Positions 1 through 8,273 of a stretch of 64,000 nucleotides of DNA are shown piece by piece. Position numbers and translations under genes: made by a program. The stretch is from Mycolicibacterium aichiense (GTDB taxonomy: Bacteria > Actinomycetota > Actinomycetes > Mycobacteriales > Mycobacteriaceae), in assembly GCF_010726245.1 (NCBI RefSeq), contig NZ_AP022561.1, forward strand, positions 62,001 to 126,000. Reading direction: 5' to 3'. The notes beneath the pieces were generated by a model. That model had not been told where the DNA came from, did not search any database, and saw nothing but the letters and a program-made list of their open reading frames with translations. The first letter of the stretch is position 1. Every line of letters starts with the position of its first letter.

Positions 1-1
1 T

Positions 2-2641
2 CGGATCGAAGTGATTGGCGCACCAGGCGATTACGTCGAGATCGTCTCGGGGCTGGGCAAGATGGAGCCGGTCTCGCTCATCTTGATCCCGATCAAGTCC
101 GAGTCCGAGGTCCATGGCGTTCTCGAGCTTGCCGGTTTGCGGCAGTTCTCCGACGACGATGTCGAACTCGCGGAGAACATCGCGCTGGGCGCAGGCGTCG
201 CCCTTAACGCAATCGAATCGGCGCAGAAGACCAGCGAGTTGTTGCGGCTGTCGCAAGCGCAGACCGAGGAATTGCAAGCCCAGGAAGAAGAGCTGCGGAC
301 GGCGAACGAGCAGCTGACTCAACGCGAGGACCAGCTGTCGGCGCAAAATGCCGAACTGGAGGAGACGACCGAGGAACTGCGCTCTCAGCAGGAGGAGCTC
401 AAGGCGAGCTCGGAACGACTGGAGACCCAGGCACAGTCTCTGGAGGCCAAGAACGACGAGCTGCATCGGCTCAGCCAGACGCTGGAGGCCAAGGCAGAGG
501 AACTGGCTGTGTCGTCGCGGTACAAGTCGGAGTTCCTGGCGAACATGTCGCATGAACTCCGCACACCGCTGAACAGCATTTTGATCCTCGCCGGTCTCCT
601 GGCTGATTCCGATGATCCGCTCAACGATAAACAGCAGGAATTCGCCGAGACGATTCAACAGTCCGGCAAGGATCTGTTGAATCTCATCGACGAGGTTCTC
701 GACCTCGCGAAGGTCGAATCCGGATCCTTGCGCCTGGAGCGCGAAGTGATCGTGGTGAGCGATCTCGTCGCCTTCCTCGAACGCACGTTCCGGCCGATAG
801 CGGAGAACAAGGGCGTGGACTTCCGGGTCGTGGTGAGTGCCTCTGCCCCAGAACAACTCACCAGTGACTACACGCGGGTCAAGCAGATCGCCAAGAATCT
901 CATCGCCAATGCGATCAAGTTCACCGACGAGGGATCGGTGACGGTGAGTTTGTCGGCGGCAGGTGACAAGGAAGGCTGCCCGGGTACGGGTTATCTCGCG
1001 CTGGCCGTCACCGACACCGGGATCGGCATCGACGAGAACGATCATCACCTGATCTTCGAGTCCTTTCAGCAGGCGGCCCGGGGTACCAACCGGCAGTACG
1101 GCGGCACCGGCCTCGGACTGGCGATCAGCCGGGAATTGGCCCGCAACCTCGGCGGCGAGATCACGCTCCGCAGCACGCTCGGCGAGGGCTCTACGTTCAC
1201 CTGCCACCTGCCCGTCGCGAGCCCGCAAGGGACCGAGTTGGCGCCCCCTGCCACGATGGGCTCCGCCCGGACGCCGAACATACGGCCGGCCGAGCCGGCC
1301 CCACCACAAGCGGCTGGTAACGGAGCAGGGCGGGGCGTTGAGGGAACATCGTCGCCGCAACTCGACGGCGCGTTCGCGCGCATCGACGCGGTGGATATTT
1401 CCGATATCGACTGGCCGCGTGGAACACAGCCCGTCCTGTTGGTGGTCGAGGACGACGCCACATTCGCGGGTCTGTTGGTCGAACTGGCCACCGAAGCAGG
1501 CTTCGACGCGGTTGTCACCGCCAGTGGACGAACCGCTCTGGCACTGGCCAAGGAACGCCAGCCGGCCGCGATCACCCTGGATATCGGCTTGCCGGACATG
1601 GCAGGCTGGGTGGTCCTCGATGTCCTCAAGCATGATCTCGCCACGCGCCACATCCCGGTCAACGTGATCTCGGGCTCCAATGACGACGGCCGGGGTAGGC
1701 GGATGGGCGCCATTCACACGTTGAACAAGCCCGCCGAAATCGCCGACCTACGTTCAATGTTCGGCGCCGTTGCCGAATTCCTGAAGCCGGGACCGCGACA
1801 TGTGCTCGTTGCCGAGGACGACGCCAGTCAGCGTCAGGTCGTCAAGCACATGATCGAGAGCGACGACATTGCTATCACCTGCGTGGGAACCGGTCAGCAG
1901 GTGCTGGCCGAACTGGCCGGGCCGACGTCCTACGATTGCCTGGTCCTTGATCTCGGACTACCCGACATGGACGGCATCGACCTCATCGAGCGGGTCAAGG
2001 ACCAGCTCGAGCAGAAGCACCTGCCGGTAATCGTGCACACCGGGCGGGAATTGACGGCGGCAGAGACGCAGCGACTGGAAGTCCTTGCCTCCGCGATCGT
2101 GTTGAAGAACGCCAAGTCACCCGAGCGCTTGCTGGACGAGACAGCGCTGTTTCTGCATCGTGTGACCAACGACATGCCTGACTCGGCGCGCGAGATCCTG
2201 TCGAATCCCAAGCGAATCGACGAAAGCCTGAAGGGCAACACCGTCTTGCTCGTCGACGACGATGTCCGCAACGTCTTCTCCCTGGGCAGCGCGTTGAAGA
2301 GATACGGCATCACCGTGATTCCCGCCCGCAACGGGCAGGAGGGACTCGACAGCCTCGCCGCCCATCCGGAGGTGGGCCTGGTGCTGATGGACATCATGAT
2401 GCCCGTCATGGACGGTTACGAGGCGATGCGCCGGATCCGGGCTGAATCACGTTGGCGCAATTTGCCTATCGTGGCCCTGACCGCGAAAGCGATGAAGGGT
2501 GACCGCCAGAAATGTCTGGATGCCGGCGCCTCCGACTACGTGACCAAACCGGTCGACATGGATCAACTCACCTCGGTGCTGCGAGTCTGGCTCGGAAGTC
2601 GGTTACGTGGCCAGCAGGGGGCGGCAAGCGCCAATGACTGA
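2..2641 (+). CDS. Hybrid sensor histidine kinase with three receiver domains (5' truncated by window edge)
   Basis: The reading frame is open at the left edge, so the N-terminus lies outside the window. Counting from the GTG at position 11, residues 1-70 look like the end of a GAF domain. A long Glu/Gln-rich coiled coil follows (about 70-170), then a HisKA box with the phospho-accepting His near residue 181 (MSHELRTP) and an HATPase domain with N (NAIKF), G1 (DTGIGI) and G2 (GGTGLGL) boxes. Three receiver domains follow, each with acidic pairs and a DxGLPD or DIMMP phospho-site (about 475-590, 600-715, 750-865). It probably autophosphorylates and relays phosphate within the chain. The cheR-like gene overlaps its 3' end, which implies one transcript. 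No transmembrane segment is seen in the visible part. The signal sensed is unknown. Confidence 0.93.
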   Translation, partial: RIEVIGAPGDYVEIVSGLGKMEPVSLILIPIKSESEVHGVLELAGLRQFSDDDVELAENIALGAGVALNAIESAQKTSELLRLSQAQTEELQAQEEELRTANEQLTQREDQLSAQNAELEETTEELRSQQEELKASSERLETQAQSLEAKNDELHRLSQTLEAKAEELAVSSRYKSEFLANMSHELRTPLNSILILAGLLADSDDPLNDKQQEFAETIQQSGKDLLNLIDEVLDLAKVESGSLRLEREVIVVSDLVAFLERTFRPIAENKGVDFRVVVSASAPEQLTSDYTRVKQIAKNLIANAIKFTDEGSVTVSLSAAGDKEGCPGTGYLALAVTDTGIGIDENDHHLIFESFQQAARGTNRQYGGTGLGLAISRELARNLGGEITLRSTLGEGSTFTCHLPVASPQGTELAPPATMGSARTPNIRPAEPAPPQAAGNGAGRGVEGTSSPQLDGAFARIDAVDISDIDWPRGTQPVLLVVEDDATFAGLLVELATEAGFDAVVTASGRTALALAKERQPAAITLDIGLPDMAGWVVLDVLKHDLATRHIPVNVISGSNDDGRGRRMGAIHTLNKPAEIADLRSMFGAVAEFLKPGPRHVLVAEDDASQRQVVKHMIESDDIAITCVGTGQQVLAELAGPTSYDCLVLDLGLPDMDGIDLIERVKDQLEQKHLPVIVHTGRELTAAETQRLEVLASAIVLKNAKSPERLLDETALFLHRVTNDMPDSAREILSNPKRIDESLKGNTVLLVDDDVRNVFSLGSALKRYGITVIPARNGQEGLDSLAAHPEVGLVLMDIMMPVMDGYEAMRRIRAESRWRNLPIVALTAKAMKGDRQKCLDAGASDYVTKPVDMDQLTSVLRVWLGSRLRGQQGAASAND

Positions 2642-3500
2642 TCCCGCGGAGATCGACCCGGCTCGGTCCAAAGAACTGATGGCGATCGAGGCGGAGGCGT
2701 TCTTCTACACGGTCTTCGAGTTCCTCGGCTACGACTTTCGGCACTACACAGATGCGTCACGCAACAGGCGGCTGATGGCGTTCGTCGATCGTCATTCGCT
2801 GGGCAGCATCTCCAGAGCGCAGGACCGGGTGCTTCGCGACCCGAGCCTGCTGGCCTCGTTTCTGTCGACGATGACGATCAACGTGACCGAGATGTTCCGG
2901 GATCCCTCGGTGTTCACCAAAATTCGCACTGATCTGCTGCCACGGCTGGCGACCTATCCCCGAATCCGGATCTGGGTGGCGGGGTGCGCGACGGGGGAAG
3001 AGGCCTACTCCATGGCCATTCTGCTGGATGAGGCCGGTCTGCTGGATCGGTCCACGATCTATGCGACCGACATCGACAGCGAATCGCTCCGGGTTGCCGC
3101 ATCGGCGATCTACCCCGCCGACACGATGGTGGGCGCGACCCGGAACTACCAGGCCAGCGGAGGTGAAAGGCCGTTCTCCGACTGGTATGTCGCCAAATAC
3201 GACAGATCCATTCTCAACCCGGCGCTGCGGTCCCGACTCGAGTTCTTCTCCCATAATCTGGCCACTGACAGCACGTTCGGCGAGTTCCATCTGATCCTGT
3301 GCAGAAACGTCTTCATCTACTTCGAGGAGACGTTGCAGCGCAGGGCCGAGCGCATGTTCTGGGACAGCCTGGCGCCCTTCGGGCATCTCGTCATCGGCCC
3401 GCGCGAAGGCCTCACCGTCGACGGCATGAAGTTGTTCAAGGCGCAGGACCGCCGACTGGGGATTTACGCCAAGACCCAGAACCAGCGTGCCCGGCCCTGA
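2634..3500 (+). CDS. CheR-type protein-glutamate O-methyltransferase
   Basis: This 288-residue SAM-dependent methyltransferase of the CheR family would methylate glutamate side chains on a receptor. The NVTEMFRD motif (83-90), the SAM-binding stretch WVAGCATGEEAYS (114-126), ATDID (144-148) and a CRNVFIYF motif near 225 are all present. The ATG at 2634 is preferred over an in-frame start at 2607 because the protein then begins just before the conserved N-terminal helix and overlaps the kinase stop by 8 nt, which suggests translational coupling. It is followed by a CheB-like gene. Mycobacteria lack flagellar chemotaxis, so the target is probably the neighbouring kinase or another sensor (inference). 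Confidence 0.92.
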   Translation: MTDPAEIDPARSKELMAIEAEAFFYTVFEFLGYDFRHYTDASRNRRLMAFVDRHSLGSISRAQDRVLRDPSLLASFLSTMTINVTEMFRDPSVFTKIRTDLLPRLATYPRIRIWVAGCATGEEAYSMAILLDEAGLLDRSTIYATDIDSESLRVAASAIYPADTMVGATRNYQASGGERPFSDWYVAKYDRSILNPALRSRLEFFSHNLATDSTFGEFHLILCRNVFIYFEETLQRRAERMFWDSLAPFGHLVIGPREGLTVDGMKLFKAQDRRLGIYAKTQNQRARP

Positions 3501-4107
3501 CGTCGTTGTCATCGGCGGTAGTGCCGGCGGCATCAAGGCGTTACGCGGCATCTTCGAGACCCTCGTCGACGTCCGCAACACAGTGGTGCTCGTGGTGTTG
3601 CATCGCGCGCCTCAGTACCGGGGGCTCGACCGGGTCCTGCAGGGCTACACCGCAATCCCGGTCAACGAACCCACCGCCAGTCCCTGGGCGTGTTCGACGG
3701 GAGAGGTGACGCTGGCTCCCGCCGGCTATCACCTGCTGGTGGGCAACGAGCGGAATCCGTCGACGGAACCGGCTACCCCGGTTGAGCAGTACGAAACAGG
3801 CTCCGCTGTGCGGGCACACCTGACATTGGACCCGCCGATCCTGCACTCGCGGCCCTCACTCGACGCGTTGTTCTCCAGCGCGGCGCAATTGGTCAATTCG
3901 GTTACAGCCGTGCTGCTTTCGTGTGCCAGCGACGACGGGGCCCGCGGCTGCGAAGACGTGAAGGCCGGCGGGGGGCGAGTTGTTCTCCAGGATCCGGACA
4001 CGTGCGAGGCGGCTGTAGCCGTCAACGCCGCACTGCGCCGCGTGGAGCCGGATCATGTCGCGGATCCCGCCGGCATCGGGCGATGGCTTTCCGGAATGGG
4101 CGGCTGA
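3487..4107 (+). CDS. CheB-type protein-glutamate methylesterase, receiver-less
   Basis: This 206-residue protein is only the CheB methylesterase domain, without the N-terminal receiver of classical CheB. The catalytic triad is visible: Ser12 in GGSAGG, His39 in VLHRAP and Asp150 in the SDDGARG loop. The HSRPSLDALFSSAA stretch (120-133) is also typical. The product would hydrolyse glutamate methyl esters placed by the CheR-like enzyme. Its start overlaps the cheR stop by 14 nt, so kinase, CheR and CheB form one coupled unit. The Met/Gly of the usual GMGxDG loop are replaced by Cys-Ala-Ser, so some divergence around the active site is possible. It converges on the next gene with only 7 bp between stops. 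Confidence 0.88.
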   Translation: MPGPDVVVIGGSAGGIKALRGIFETLVDVRNTVVLVVLHRAPQYRGLDRVLQGYTAIPVNEPTASPWACSTGEVTLAPAGYHLLVGNERNPSTEPATPVEQYETGSAVRAHLTLDPPILHSRPSLDALFSSAAQLVNSVTAVLLSCASDDGARGCEDVKAGGGRVVLQDPDTCEAAVAVNAALRRVEPDHVADPAGIGRWLSGMGG

Positions 4108-4114
4108 GGCCGCC

Positions 4115-5146
4115 TCAGCTGAACCGCACGTTCATCGTCGCCAGACCGAAGATCTTCTTGCCCGCCGACTTCGCGCCCACAAGGACGACCCCTGAGCGGG
4201 TTTCGGGATCCAGCGACTTGACCTTGCCGCTGAACTCGATGTCGGCACCCTCCTTGGCCGACACGACCGCGGGTTGCGACAGCCGCACTGCGAACCGGGT
4301 GACCGCTCCCGGGTCGCCCGACCAGACCGAGTGGTATCCGGCGCCGAGGCCCATGGTCAACATGCCGTGAGCGATCACGTCGGGGAGACCCGCCAGCTTG
4401 GCGATCTCTTCATCCCAGTGGATCGGATTGGCGTCGCCGGCGACGCCGGCGTAGTTCACGAGATCGCCCCGGGACACCCGAGTGTGGTGGGCGGGTAGCT
4501 CCTCGCCGACGGCCAAACTGTCGAACGACCGCGTGCCCGGCGACCGGGTCAGACCGCCGTCGGAGATCCGGATCTCGCCGTCGGGGCGCAGTTCCTTCTC
4601 GTAATCGGCGTCGTCGCCGCCGATATCGAGGATGTTCATGTCGTGCATCATCGCGTTCTGGACGGCGACCTTCACGCCCGCGTCGATGTCCTCCGCGGTC
4701 ACGCCGACGACGGTGGTGTGCAGGGTGTGCACCCGTTCCCCGTGAGTGTCGGTGAACGTGTTGGTGACGGTGATGAAGTCTCGCCCCGCGGTCCGCCGCA
4801 CCGAGGTCAGCTCGACGTCGATCACGAGTTCGTCGCCGGCGACGATCGGGCGGTGCTGCTCGAAGACCTCTTCGGTCTGCAGGTAGGTGTCGTAGCCGAC
4901 GACGATCGACTCGAACATCCGGCGGTTGCACTGCATGCCCGGCGCCGAGGTGAAGGTCAGCGGTGCCACGACGTCTGAATAGCCCAGCTCAGCTGCCGCG
5001 GCGACGTCCCAGTGGGCCGGGTGATAGTCCTGCACCGCGCGGGCGTATTCACGGAGCTTCTCCCGGCCGACGAGGTAGGTGCCGTCCATCCGGTAGTAGT
5101 GGCCGACCCGTGCTTCGATCGGCGACGTTTCTGCTGGTGCGGTCAT
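4115..5146 (-). CDS. Fused HadA/HadB-type (3R)-hydroxyacyl-ACP dehydratase
   Basis: This 343-residue double-hotdog protein joins a HadA-like half (about 10-155) to a HadB-like half (about 205-343). The second half carries the hydratase-2 motif with Asp238 and His243 (AGDANPIHWDEEIAK), close to mycobacterial HadB. The first half has the HadA features REYARAVQ and APLTF but no catalytic pair. In the FAS-II cycle such enzymes dehydrate 3-hydroxyacyl-ACP during mycolic acid elongation. In M. tuberculosis HadA and HadB are separate subunits; a fused form is a recognised actinobacterial variant. The ATG at 5146 is chosen over a GTG at 5191 from the homologous N-terminus. Its true chain substrate is not shown by sequence. 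Confidence 0.88.
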   Translation of the reverse strand: MTAPAETSPIEARVGHYYRMDGTYLVGREKLREYARAVQDYHPAHWDVAAAAELGYSDVVAPLTFTSAPGMQCNRRMFESIVVGYDTYLQTEEVFEQHRPIVAGDELVIDVELTSVRRTAGRDFITVTNTFTDTHGERVHTLHTTVVGVTAEDIDAGVKVAVQNAMMHDMNILDIGGDDADYEKELRPDGEIRISDGGLTRSPGTRSFDSLAVGEELPAHHTRVSRGDLVNYAGVAGDANPIHWDEEIAKLAGLPDVIAHGMLTMGLGAGYHSVWSGDPGAVTRFAVRLSQPAVVSAKEGADIEFSGKVKSLDPETRSGVVLVGAKSAGKKIFGLATMNVRFS

Positions 5147-5165
5147 AGATTGCTCAACTTTTCTA

Positions 5166-5187
5166 TCGGCTTGTTCACTGAAGCCGA
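5166..5187. promoter_or_regulatory. Perfect 7-bp inverted repeat upstream of the HadA/B fusion
   Basis: TCGGCTT and AAGCCGA are separated by 8 nt and sit 20 bp upstream of the dehydratase ATG, in the divergent region shared with the zinc-ribbon gene. This is either an operator or a leader hairpin. No regulator can be named. Confidence 0.3.
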
Positions 5188-5218
5188 CCACAGCACCCTA
5201 ACGCGCAGAGAACATAGC

Positions 5219-5247
5219 GTGACACGCCGATACGATTCGGCTGTCAC
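5219..5247. promoter_or_regulatory. Imperfect inverted repeat upstream of the zinc-ribbon membrane protein
   Basis: The arms are GTGACACGCCGA and TCGGCTGTCAC, which pair fully apart from one extra base in the first arm. The loop is 6 nt. The repeat lies 34 bp upstream of the ATG at 5281. It is a candidate operator; its binder is unknown. Confidence 0.35.
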
Positions 5248-5280
5248 GGAGAACCGAGCCTACGGCGGTTGGGGTGAGCA

Positions 5281-6171
5281 ATGAAGGGAGCGCCCGCGGC
5301 CTGTCCCTATTGCGGGGCTGACCTCGACGCAAGCGGCACGTGCGCGCGTTGCGGCGGCGTGCTGAAGCCGACGCCGCCGACGGGCTGGCGGCCGGATCCC
5401 ACCGCCCGCTACGAAGGCCGGTATTACACGGCCGGGCATGCCACCAATCGGGTGCGCAACGGCAGGTCGGAGTCGAACGACCCCGTCGGCGGGCAGATGT
5501 TGCCGTCGTACGTCGAGGTGCCGGTGGCTCGATCGAGCATCCGGTTGACCTGGCTGGCCACGGGGGTCACGACCGCCGTCATCGTGATGGTCGCCGGTGT
5601 GGTCGCAGGCTTGCTCTGGGCGCGGCACCGGCCGTCGCCGCCGCCTGAAGTGGACTACGTGCAGGCCTTGCAGACCGCGGGGCTGTTCGATCAGTTCAAT
5701 TCCGAGGCCAATGCCATCGCCCATGGGCACGAGGTGTGCAATCAACTCGAACACGGCGGGCAACAGCAGGGTCTGCTCGCGGACAAGATCGCCGTCGACG
5801 TGTTCTGCCCGAAATTCAACAAGGGCTTCCGTATTCTCGAATCTGCCAAGATCTCAGGGGTTTTCGTCCTGACTGACAGCCTCGGTACCGGTTCGATCGT
5901 CGTCGACGGTGGCACCTGTCACGGTACGGACGGCTACGCCGATATCGGTCGCACCACCCCGGTGACAGTCAAGAACGGCAAGGGAGACATTCTCACCACC
6001 ACATCGCTGGGTGCCGGTACCGGTGACAGCGCGAACTGCACGTTCTCGTTCACGTTCGCCATCGATGAGGGCCAGGACCGCTACGTGGTATCCATCGGCC
6101 GGCGAGGCGATTTCAGCTACAGCTTCGAACAGCTGCGCAGCCACGGACTGCAAATCCACCTCGGTCACTGA
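5281..6171 (+). CDS. Zinc-ribbon/DUF2510 single-pass membrane protein
   Basis: This 296-residue protein of unknown function has three visible parts. A small zinc ribbon is formed by Cys8, Cys11, Cys21 and Cys24 (CPYC and CARC). A DUF2510-like stretch follows (GWRPDPTARYEGRYY, about 35-49). One transmembrane helix (about 90-113) leads to an extracytoplasmic domain with several cysteines (VCNQL, VFCPKF, GGTCHG, ANCTF) that recalls the DUF732/DUF4333 class of mycobacterial surface domains. The predicted topology is N-terminus inside, C-terminal domain outside. It is divergent from the dehydratase gene, with two inverted repeats between them. A transporter or enzyme role is not supported. Confidence 0.8.
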   Translation: MKGAPAACPYCGADLDASGTCARCGGVLKPTPPTGWRPDPTARYEGRYYTAGHATNRVRNGRSESNDPVGGQMLPSYVEVPVARSSIRLTWLATGVTTAVIVMVAGVVAGLLWARHRPSPPPEVDYVQALQTAGLFDQFNSEANAIAHGHEVCNQLEHGGQQQGLLADKIAVDVFCPKFNKGFRILESAKISGVFVLTDSLGTGSIVVDGGTCHGTDGYADIGRTTPVTVKNGKGDILTTTSLGAGTGDSANCTFSFTFAIDEGQDRYVVSIGRRGDFSYSFEQLRSHGLQIHLGH

Positions 6172-6191
6172 TTCGGCGCGGGGCTGGCTTG

Positions 6192-6551
6192 CTAGTAGGC
6201 GATCCGCCAGTCTTCGCCCCTTCCGGTGATGACAACTCCCAACCGAAGGTCCTTGGCCGAACCGTCAGGGAACGTGAACATCGCAGCGACATAACCGAGT
6301 ACGGCGCCCGCGGCGATACGCCTGGACTCCAGCAGGGAGTAGTCCACCGTCATCCCCGCCGGTTGCGAGTCGTAATAGTCGAAGACTCCTTGCGGTCCGA
6401 CGCTGAACGGTCGCAGACCTTGGAAGATCGCGTCGGCGGTGAAAACCGCCGCGACCGCCTGGGGATCGTGGGTGTCGATACCGGCTTTCCACTCATCCAG
6501 TACAGATCGCAGGACGGCTTCAGTGTCCGGCACTCTGGCCTCCGTCCACAT
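6192..6551 (-). CDS. SnoaL-like (NTF2-fold) protein
   Basis: This protein of about 119 residues has the SnoaL/SgcJ-type cone fold pattern (HDPQAVAAVFTADAIF, then GPQGVFDYYD and a C-terminal beta sheet ending in DWRIAY). Members bind or isomerise small hydrophobic ligands, but no catalytic assignment is possible here. The ATG at 6551 overlaps the upstream SDR stop by 32 nt; a GTG at 6533 is an alternative start. It is probably co-transcribed with the SDR and regulated by the divergent LysR protein. Confidence 0.75.
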   Translation of the reverse strand: MWTEARVPDTEAVLRSVLDEWKAGIDTHDPQAVAAVFTADAIFQGLRPFSVGPQGVFDYYDSQPAGMTVDYSLLESRRIAAGAVLGYVAAMFTFPDGSAKDLRLGVVITGRGEDWRIAY

Positions 6552-7224
6552 GGAGGATCTCACCCGTGACGAATCCAGCCTGCTCCAGGTACAGCACCGC
6601 GTCGACGGCGTCGTCGATCTCACCGAGCCTGCCCATGGGATTGAGGCCGGCCAACGCGTCGTGGGTGGACGGATCGTGCATCGGCGTATTGACGACACCG
6701 AGAGCGACCGCGTTGACCCGGATTCCGCGGCCGGCATATTCGACAGCCAAGGCTTTGGTCGCAGCGTTGAGGCCGCCCTTGGTCAGGGACGCCAGTGCGG
6801 AGGGAACGTGCGAATTGGCCTGGTCTACCAGGCTGGTGGAGATAGTGACGATGTGGCCGCCGGGACCCAGCACCCGGAGCGCCGCCCGGGTCACGTCGAA
6901 GAAACCCCGCAGATTGACCCCGGTGATGGCGTCGTAGTCGGCGTCGGTGTAGTCGGTGAAGGGCTTGGGGATAAAGATGCCCGCATTGTTCACCACCGTG
7001 TCGACGCGGCCGAAGCGTTGCACCGCGGCGTCGATGATGCGTTCTCCCACACCCGGTCGTGAGATGTCGGCAGCGACGGCGAGCACCGACGGGTCGTCGC
7101 TCTCGCCGATGCTTCGGGAGTTGGCGACGACCGTGTAGCCAAGCCGGCGGTACCCGGCCACCAACCCGGCACCGATACCCTGGGACGCGCCGGTGATGAC
7201 GACCACCCTTGTTGCAGTGTCCAT
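6520..7224 (-). CDS. Short-chain dehydrogenase/reductase with substituted catalytic Tyr
   Basis: This 234-residue Rossmann-fold protein has the TGASQGIG cofactor motif (11-18), NNAG, and a GEILHVDGGQ C-terminus as in 3-oxoacyl reductase-like SDRs. The normal YxxxK catalytic motif reads ASLTK, so the tyrosine position is alanine while the lysine remains. A recognisable SDR subgroup shares the SALASLTKGGLNAATK stretch, so this is probably a family trait and not a sequencing error. The ATG at 7224 follows an AAGGGA ribosome site. It is divergent from a LysR gene and overlaps a SnoaL-like gene downstream. Confidence 0.85.
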   Translation of the reverse strand: MDTATRVVVITGASQGIGAGLVAGYRRLGYTVVANSRSIGESDDPSVLAVAADISRPGVGERIIDAAVQRFGRVDTVVNNAGIFIPKPFTDYTDADYDAITGVNLRGFFDVTRAALRVLGPGGHIVTISTSLVDQANSHVPSALASLTKGGLNAATKALAVEYAGRGIRVNAVALGVVNTPMHDPSTHDALAGLNPMGRLGEIDDAVDAVLYLEQAGFVTGEILHVDGGQSAGH

Positions 7225-7240
7225 TCGAGGATCCCTTCTA

Positions 7241-7261
7241 CGTTGTGTTCCCTGCGCAACG
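7241..7261. promoter_or_regulatory. Candidate LysR-type operator (TTG-N11-CAA)
   Basis: A 21-bp dyad reads CGTTGTG at one end and CGCAACG at the other and contains TTG-N11-CAA, the classic LTTR box geometry. It lies 17 bp upstream of the SDR ATG and 80 bp upstream of the divergent lysR start. The GCGCAAC arm recurs as GTTGCGC at 7318-7324, just upstream of the lysR start. Confidence 0.5.
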
Positions 7262-7340
7262 CCCCCGGAGCTGAACCGATGCCACGCCCGGGCGAGAGAT
7301 CCGCTCCCTGCTGGGAGGTTGCGCCTATTAGGCTGCAGCG

Positions 7341-8273
7341 ATGGAGTTGCGGCAGCTGCGCTACTTCGTGACCGTGGCCGAGGAGTTGAACTTCGGTCGC
7401 GCGGCTGCGCGTCTGCGCATCGCCGGTCCATCGCTGTCCCAGCAGATCAAGGCCCTTGAACGCGACCTCAAGATCAGCCTGTTCGACCGCGACCGCCGTT
7501 CGGTGGCTCTGACGCCTGCCGGTGCTGCACTGCTGCCCGATGCCAGGGCGCTGATCGCGCAGGCAGACGAATTACGCAGGCGCGCTGCGAAGTTCGGGGA
7601 GTCAGAGCCGGTGCGCGTCGGCTATGTCAACTGGTGCCCAACGGACTGGTCCGCGCGGGCGGCGGGGATCGCACAGCTGCGGGTGGACACCTGGGTCATG
7701 CCGTCGCACACGCAGGCCGCACGGGTCGCCGACGGGAGCCTCGACCTGGCGATCTGTTGGGTGCAGAACGACGATCTGGAAGCGCTGTCACTGCAGGCCC
7801 GGTTGGTGGGAGTGGACCGGCTCTACGCATTGGCCCCGGGGTCGGACGATTCGGTCGTCGAGGCCGCTGACACCGTTGTATTGATCGACGCGGACACCGC
7901 CAGCTGGTCGTCGTGGAACCGCTACGCCGAGCAGTTTTCGGCTGCGACCGGTGCCCGCGTCATGCGCACGGACGACGGCGGCGTCACCGGACCGACGTTC
8001 CTCGACCATGTCCGCGGGCTCGGCCGCCCGGTGCTCAACAACCCGAAGGGTCAGGATCACCCGGTGCCCAAGGACCTGGTGCGACGCGCGGTCATCAACC
8101 CGGTCCCGATGTGGACGTGGTCACTGGTGTGGCGGCGCGACGACGACAACCCCGCCGTGGCCGCGTTGGTCGATGAATTCACCCGTGGCATCGGTGATTT
8201 CGGACTGAATGAGGCGTCGGTCTGGCTTCCAGCCGATGATCCGCATCGACCCTGCGACCAGGGCGGCGGCTAA
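7341..8273 (+). CDS. LysR-family transcriptional regulator
   Basis: This 310-residue protein begins with a winged-helix domain (MELRQLRYFVTVAEELNFGRAA) including the recognition segment PSLSQQIKALE, followed by a substrate-binding domain from about residue 90. It probably controls the divergent SDR/SnoaL pair through the TTG-N11-CAA site and may also repress itself. The effector is unknown. Its 3' end runs 153 bp into the antisense end of the MFS gene, an unusually long convergent overlap. The last 20 residues are Pro/Asp-rich and probably an unstructured tail. Confidence 0.92.
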   Translation: MELRQLRYFVTVAEELNFGRAAARLRIAGPSLSQQIKALERDLKISLFDRDRRSVALTPAGAALLPDARALIAQADELRRRAAKFGESEPVRVGYVNWCPTDWSARAAGIAQLRVDTWVMPSHTQAARVADGSLDLAICWVQNDDLEALSLQARLVGVDRLYALAPGSDDSVVEAADTVVLIDADTASWSSWNRYAEQFSAATGARVMRTDDGGVTGPTFLDHVRGLGRPVLNNPKGQDHPVPKDLVRRAVINPVPMWTWSLVWRRDDDNPAVAALVDEFTRGIGDFGLNEASVWLPADDPHRPCDQGGG

